From the NCBI RefSeq assembly GCF_010093815.1, contig NW_022985549.1, forward strand, positions 3,306,804-3,370,803: DNA of 64,000 nucleotides, given 5' to 3'. The position numbers and the translations under genes are program-made. Positions within the stretch are counted from its first letter, which is position 1. Every line of letters begins with the position of its first letter. This stretch comes from Pseudovirgaria hyperparasitica (Eukaryota; Ascomycota; Dothideomycetes; Acrospermales; Acrospermaceae). Under the pieces are notes generated by a model. That model saw only the letters and a program-made list of their open reading frames with translations, was not told where the DNA came from and did no database searches. This document shows, piece by piece, positions 58,861 to 64,000 of the stretch.

Positions 58861-61800
58861 TTACTCCGGTTCCATGAGCGTAGGCCCCGTTCTGCGACCA
58901 CTCGCCTTCTCCTCTACTTTCTTCTTTTGATTTTTCTGCTCGCTAACTGCCAGTCGTAGCGTATCAAGTCTTTCCTGGGTCACCTTGATAGCCTCATTCA
59001 TCTGAAGCTCGCTCATATGCTCGTCTACGAGCTGTGTCTGCACGTTGAAGATCCTTTGTTTGTTCCTGATCGTGCTCCCGTCCACAAAAGCTGCTGCGCG
59101 ATCCATTGCAACCCGCTCTTCCAGCCATGTCCATAGCTCACTTTCTTCCTTTTGCCACATCTCTTCGTACGCTGCGATGCGATGAGCGTGACTGACGCTT
59201 CTTACGCCGAGTCCTGTACTCGGTTGTCGGAACCACATCCAAAGCACGAGTCCGGTGATAAACATGAGAAGTACAGGACCATTGGTCAACGTCCCCACGA
59301 TGTCTAGTACTGGACTCAGTATGCCATGAAGTGGTTCGAAGGGACCCCAAGACGACCGAGTCTGCACCAGTCGGTCCAAAGCATTGTCATTCGTTCCAGG
59401 ACCAGCATTGTCCGTCGAGTCAAAATTCCTCTCCCGCTTTCGGCCTTTGATCTTACCTCGTGGCCCAGCTCTGCCCGGCGCTTTGGCCGTAACAGCAGCT
59501 CGGAGCGCAGCGACCAGATCCTTCGCGTACTGTGTCTGGCCATCATTTGTGCCCTTCTCGATGGGACCTTTTGAGATTAGTATGCACGAAACGGCGAAGA
59601 TAATTGGTACCAACCTTTGAGCCAACTCTTAGCTGACCACTCAATGGTACAGGTCATGATAAGTCTCGTGGCATTGGCTGGGCCCCACATCAAACAATAC
59701 CTCGTCTTGACTAAGAAGGAATTACCTGAAGGAACATCAGGATTCTGCGTGGAGCAGTCTACTGTCACTACCTTTTCCAGATCATACTGTTCTAGAGTCT
59801 GGTTGATGATACACTTGGTCTGTTTTGGCCCAATAGACCCGCCTAGCGGCTTGATGAAGGAGTACCCAAATGTCTTTCTGTCTTCACCAAGACCCTTTTT
59901 ATCATCATCCATCTGCAGATCTCGAGATTTCTGATCCTCAATCAACCACTTCTTCATGAACACTCCTGATGCTGGACCGAACATCATGGAATATACTTTC
60001 CCTAGGGGAGCTGGGATTGTCGTGTCGATCAACTGAGTGTCGTAATGTGCAGCTTGATCGCCGCATTCGGTAGGACTATGTGTTGCAGCTCCAGGGAAAT
60101 CGTTTGCGGTGACGGCGCCAGATACGACAGACTCCGCGGTGTCGGTAACCTTTGCCGTGCCGTTTTGGATAGTTGTGCCAGGAATAGCGGCAGATGTTTT
60201 CCTGCTGACTGTTGGTTCAAAGCCTGTATCGCTATCCGCAATACTTCCTTCTCCCGCTTCTGTGAAGCTGCCAAGGCCATCTTGATCTTCAGCATCCTCG
60301 TCATAAAACTCTTCATCTGTTTCTTCGGCGGATCCTTCGTCGGAGCCAACCATAGATTCTGCTCGCTCGGTACGGTCACCTGTTCCGGGACCATCGAGAG
60401 TAGTGCCATTGGCAGAACTCTTCAGATTTGGATGGCTGATACCCCATATGTCAACAATAAGGTCATACGTCGTGTCTCTCGTCACGAAGCTGGCGAAAAC
60501 ATTGCGTGCGTGCAATGTCTGTATTACGATTGCATTCGGAAAGACTATGGCTGTGTTCTTCTTTTCCACGGACACAACTTCATCAAAGCTGATGACCAAA
60601 TTGGTCACCCATCCTAGAATGTTGCTTGAGAAGCAGACGTGTCCTTCAGAGATATATAGCCTTCCTTGAAGTAGTATGTCACGCTGTAAGGCTGCACTGT
60701 AATCCTCAATTAAATATTCGTCTTCAGGCACGCTACGAAACAGTTGATGAAAATCCCGATTTCGCTTCGCATTCTGTACAGCGTATCTTTTGCCTTGCGT
60801 GCCGAATGTGCTGTTAGGGTTCGCAAGGGTGGCAGTACTTGCACCGATAGCAGCCGCAATAGTGTTTCCTTGGGTCGTAGCCGAACTACCCCGATGTCGC
60901 TGTCGTCGGCCACCACTAAGTCGACTTCGAACACTTCCGCTCCGAGCAAGAGTTGCCAAGTCTGGTCCCACTGACTGAGTGCGCGGTGGCGTGTTCACAC
61001 CCGTAAGACTCGCGATAGACCGAGGGCGTTCGGCAGGCTCAGATGGCGGCGGTGGGGACTTCTCGGAGGCATATGCTGCAGACACCGCTTGAGCTGCGGC
61101 TGAACCTTCTGCCTTGGCGGAAGCATGTTCTTCTTGAGCGGCCGTCTGGCTGAAGTCAGAGTTAGAACCTTTTTTTCTTGCAGGCATTGTGAAGGGCTTT
61201 GGAGAATCTACAATGCCCAGGTGACTCAAGCTGAGATTCCCAGACCCCAGGGTTTCGACGGCTAATTCCTTTTTCTCGGTCACGCTGTCAGAACTGCCGT
61301 CTCGTTGAGAGCTACCAATGATGACTTCTTCACCTCCAGCCTCACCGGGAGTGTCAATGGTCGCAGCAGCGGGACCGCTCCCGGATTTATTTGATTTGCC
61401 AGTGGGAATTGAGGTGTTTGCAATTGTGGTGGTTAGCTGATTTGCGGCGTTTTGAGCTGCGGAAAATACAGACGAGAAGAAGCCACCAGACTGCGAGGAA
61501 ACTGAGACAGTGCCACCGGGTGTTTTGGTTTCTTCGATAGTTGGTGTTAATGGTATTGATTGGGAAAGTTTACTTGGAGGGTTGGTTGTTGATCTTGCAC
61601 GTCTATGCGATATCATTTGTCCAGAAGGGGATATGACGATGTCTGGATTTGGAGCTGAAGAAACAGTATGAAGCTCGGGAAGGATATGTCGGGTTTCAGT
61701 GGGTGTTGGGGGTGTTATGAGTGTTTCCGGAGGGATTTCTATGGTCTTCGGTGGCGTAGCTGGCGCATTGGTAGCAGTTCGGCTCAGGCTTGTGCTGCTT

Positions 61801-63207
61801 CCAGTCGTCCCCAGGGATTTCGATTTGGTATGAAGAGCAGGAATCGGTGGCACTGGTGGTAGTGCTTCGGTGGGATCGGACGGGGCGGCTAGATCCTCAG
61901 AGGCTTTAGAGCCACGCCTTGAACCTGCACCCTTCTTGCTCCCGAAGATGCCTCCGAAGCCACCTCCGCTAGTACCGGATTTGACCGATTCGGTGTCACT
62001 GCCTGGTTTCTGCGCAGTACCTTTCCTGGTGGGAACGAAAGCGTCTCTTAATTTCCCGGCCGGGGACGGACTACGGTGCGCCCTCGAGGGAGCATCGAGG
62101 GTTTTGGCGTGACGTGGAGCCAGATTGTCTTCTGAGGGCGCCCGCACCTCGAAATGGGTGGCAGATACGGTACTGAAGGTTTCGGTTGTTATCAAGGGAG
62201 AGGACAAGGTCAGATAGCCTCGGTGTGAGTGACGTGGGGTAAGCGATGGTCGATTTGGAGGACTGGTTGGGATTAAAGGTCAGTTGAATATAGAACTACC
62301 GGCGGCGTGAGACAAGAATGAAAAGGGAGTTGGCGGGAAATGGTGATGACCAAGGATAGGATGAGATATAGGCCGCCAGCGGTAGAGAAGCGCTCGGTGC
62401 ATAGATGGCGAGGAAAGGATATGGTGCAAGTAGAGAAATGGTGCAGGCAGTGGGCGATGACGATGGTCGTGTATGTGAGAGTGTGAGCGAGGAGTGTTGA
62501 AGATAAGGTGTTGATCCATGGCTCAGGTCGTTGTGGCAGCCCGGAACCTAGCTTGCACCATGTACGACTATTTTACCCCCCAGATCCTGGCGCGCGTCGG
62601 GCTTTGGGGACAGCTAGCGAGTCCCCCGGACGCCAACGACATGGAGCTAGGTTGAAGGACTGCTGCAGGCAACAAGAATGATACCAACAATAGGGCAAAT
62701 GATAGTAGTAAAAATGAAAGATGGAAGTACTCACGATTCTATATCTGAATCTTCTGTCAACAGACTGCTTGCGACACTTCCGTGAAGCTGCAAGGAATCT
62801 TCGCTTTCGTTCTTATTGCTGTTGCGGGAAGCGCTGAAGATGCTGTCGTCGAGAAAGATGATACTAGCCTGCGTCTTTCTATTGTTCTTACCATCGTCGT
62901 TGTCATCGTCTCTGCGATTCTTTTTGCGGTGACTTTTAACACGGCCTAGGACAGTAGATACTCGTCTGGCCGACTCGGAACTTCCTCGTCGGTCGATAGC
63001 ATCTTTGGCCTTCTCTTTTAACTTATCGACGGTTCCATCTACACTGCTCCGGAGGCCGCCCCTGCTTGATCGGTCGCCATCAATTGCGATGCTTGAGCCT
63101 GCAGAAGGCGGAGTATTATCATCGTCATTCTTCCGGCTGCGACGCTTGAAAACGTCCGACAATCTTCGGTCCGACGTAATGCTCGACGTCGGCTGAAGAG
63201 TGGCCAT
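58861..63207 (-). CDS. GRAM-VASt sterol transporter of the LAM/Ysp2 family
   Basis: ER-anchored protein that moves sterol at ER-plasma-membrane or other contact sites through its StART-like VASt domain. Three exons, 63207-62735, 62262-59615 and 59567-58861, with introns of 472 and 47 nt, give 1275 residues. Exon 1 (MATLQPTSSITSDRRLSDVF onward) ends SLLTEDSDIE. The splice continues SPPNRPSLTPRHSHRGYLTL, which fits family N-termini and the frame; without it exon 2 has no start codon. GRAM domain at about 655-770 (FHQLFRSVPEDEYLIEDYSA), VASt at about 900-1040 (IDTTIPAPLGKVYSMMFG, GYSFIKPLGGSIGPKQ), transmembrane helix at about 1135-1155 (LLMFITGLVLWMWF), then a coiled coil. The first intron is unusually long for this genome. 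Confidence 0.92.
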
Positions 63208-64000
63208 ACTGAGATGTTTTAGGCTCGCTGCGGACAAGGGTGGCTGGGTGTATAAATCCGGGGGAAGCGCGAACAGTCCATGCAGGGCAATGCTCGTGAT
63301 AGATTTGCGAGTGGTAACAGTATACCAGATAGATGGATAGTAGGGTCAGTGCTATGAGGCGTCGTCGCACGAGTGACCTCAGGAAGGAAGCAAGAGGTCG
63401 GCAGGGTGTGCACGCGTGTGACAAAGGTCTATTTATCGTGTTGATGACGCGTGTTACAGGCACTGGTCAATGGTTTGAAGCAGTACTGAAAATGAATGAA
63501 GATAGAGCGGGCGATACCTTAGGTAGTAGTGTAGGTACCTGGGTAGAGAGTCAGAGTCAAGGAGAGCAAGTAAGCTTAACGGCAGTGCGCGAAGTTATTG
63601 GAGATTATAGACGACCTGCAGGCGCATTACGATGCTGGAATGAAGTTAAACACATCCCGAGTCCATCCATGTTGACACTACAGAAATGACGATGACGCCC
63701 TGGACAGTCACTGACCGCGACGCTTGCAGCGGCGAAGGAACAATTGAGCCATTCATCACGAGCGCTGATAGAGGTGGTACACCATACACGGTACTGTTGC
63801 ACTGCCAGACTGAGAACAAAAATCGCACTGCGGGTCGCTCAAATGTCCCATGGACACAGTCATATGATAGATCAGACACTACTATTCATCTCCACCACTA
63901 CATCACATAAAGTAGACCCTCGTGCACGTTTGTTTCTATGGATGTGTTCGGACTGGGGTTAATTGATTAGTTCGCAGTTCCGGGTGACCCGCTGTTTCTC
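63208..64000. other. Upstream region of the LAM gene to window end
   Basis: Presumed promoter and upstream flank of the LAM gene. Frames at 63125-63463, 63333-63689 and 63686-63910 overlap each other and have no recognisable domain. Confidence 0.45.

Noticed and set aside
62280-62519. 79-codon minus frame as an alternative LAM first exon
   Set aside because: His/Pro-rich sequence unlike family N-termini. The 62735-63207 exon gives the right phase and a recognisable N-terminus.

Overview
The window is nuclear DNA from a filamentous ascomycete. Genes are split by short introns (mostly 44-112 nt) with GTATGT- or GTAAGT-like donors and CTAAC/CTGAC-type branch points, the housekeeping proteins are typical fungal orthologues, and compact gene islands alternate with AT-rich, TpA-rich gene-poor stretches of the kind left by repeat-induced point mutation (RIP). 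Some lineage-flavoured proteins, such as the single-pass PAN-like protein at 55 kb and the small KGG-type protein at 54 kb, suggest Dothideomycetes; that placement is an inference. All splice models here were built by hand from splice signals, reading phase and family knowledge. No alignment or database search was run.

Layout. 1.5-5.0 kb: a Jsn1/Puf1-type RRM-PUF RNA-binding protein (minus). 8.1-12.1 kb: SWC2/VPS72 (YL1), flanked on both sides by two copies of one non-autonomous terminal-inverted-repeat element; the larger copy carries a CACGTG-bearing minisatellite. 12.7-17.0 kb: a secreted, probably GPI-anchored orphan, a saccharopine-dehydrogenase-like oxidoreductase, and ribosomal protein eL43 in four exons. 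18.3-20.3 kb: a RING-PHD protein with an SRI-like tail (Asr1/PHRF1-like). 20.9 kb: tRNA-Asn(GTT) with a 10-nt intron, in AT-rich DNA. 21.8-26.2 kb: a DGAT1/ACAT acyltransferase divergent from the polyadenylation factor PFS2. 26.8-30.3 kb: a possible microprotein, a PhzF-like enzyme and a small Ser/Arg-rich protein. 31.6-33.8 kb: a type I membrane kelch protein. 35.6-37.4 kb: a Baeyer-Villiger-type flavin monooxygenase. 38.6-47.0 kb: a gene-poor AT-rich island holding three divergent paralogues of a secreted four-cysteine protein. 47.5-49.2 kb: a DUF3445 protein. 50.0-52.2 kb: an X-family DNA polymerase. 53.9-58.1 kb: a small KGG-type protein, the PAN-like membrane protein and an acinus-like SAP/RSB protein. 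58.9-63.2 kb: a GRAM-VASt sterol transporter of the LAM family.

The most interesting part is the 38.6-47.0 kb island. All three proteins have signal peptides and the same four-cysteine framework, and their C-terminal halves resemble the zincin core of M35 (deuterolysin/peptidyl-Lys) metallopeptidases. The active site is eroded to different degrees: HDILH in one, YGLLL and KILLK at the same place in the others. Two paralogues share two phase-1 introns at equivalent positions and the third has neither. Adding the downstream exons completes two proteins that would otherwise look truncated. I read this as a locally expanded family of secreted pseudo-proteases, candidate effectors or extracellular zincin-fold binders, sitting in a RIP-like compartment.

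The rest is mostly ordinary core biology: mRNA metabolism (PUF, PFS2, acinus, RING-PHD-SRI), chromatin (SWC2), translation (eL43, tRNA), lipid and sterol handling (DGAT1/ACAT, LAM) and DNA repair (Pol X). There is no evidence of an operon-like or biosynthetic cluster.
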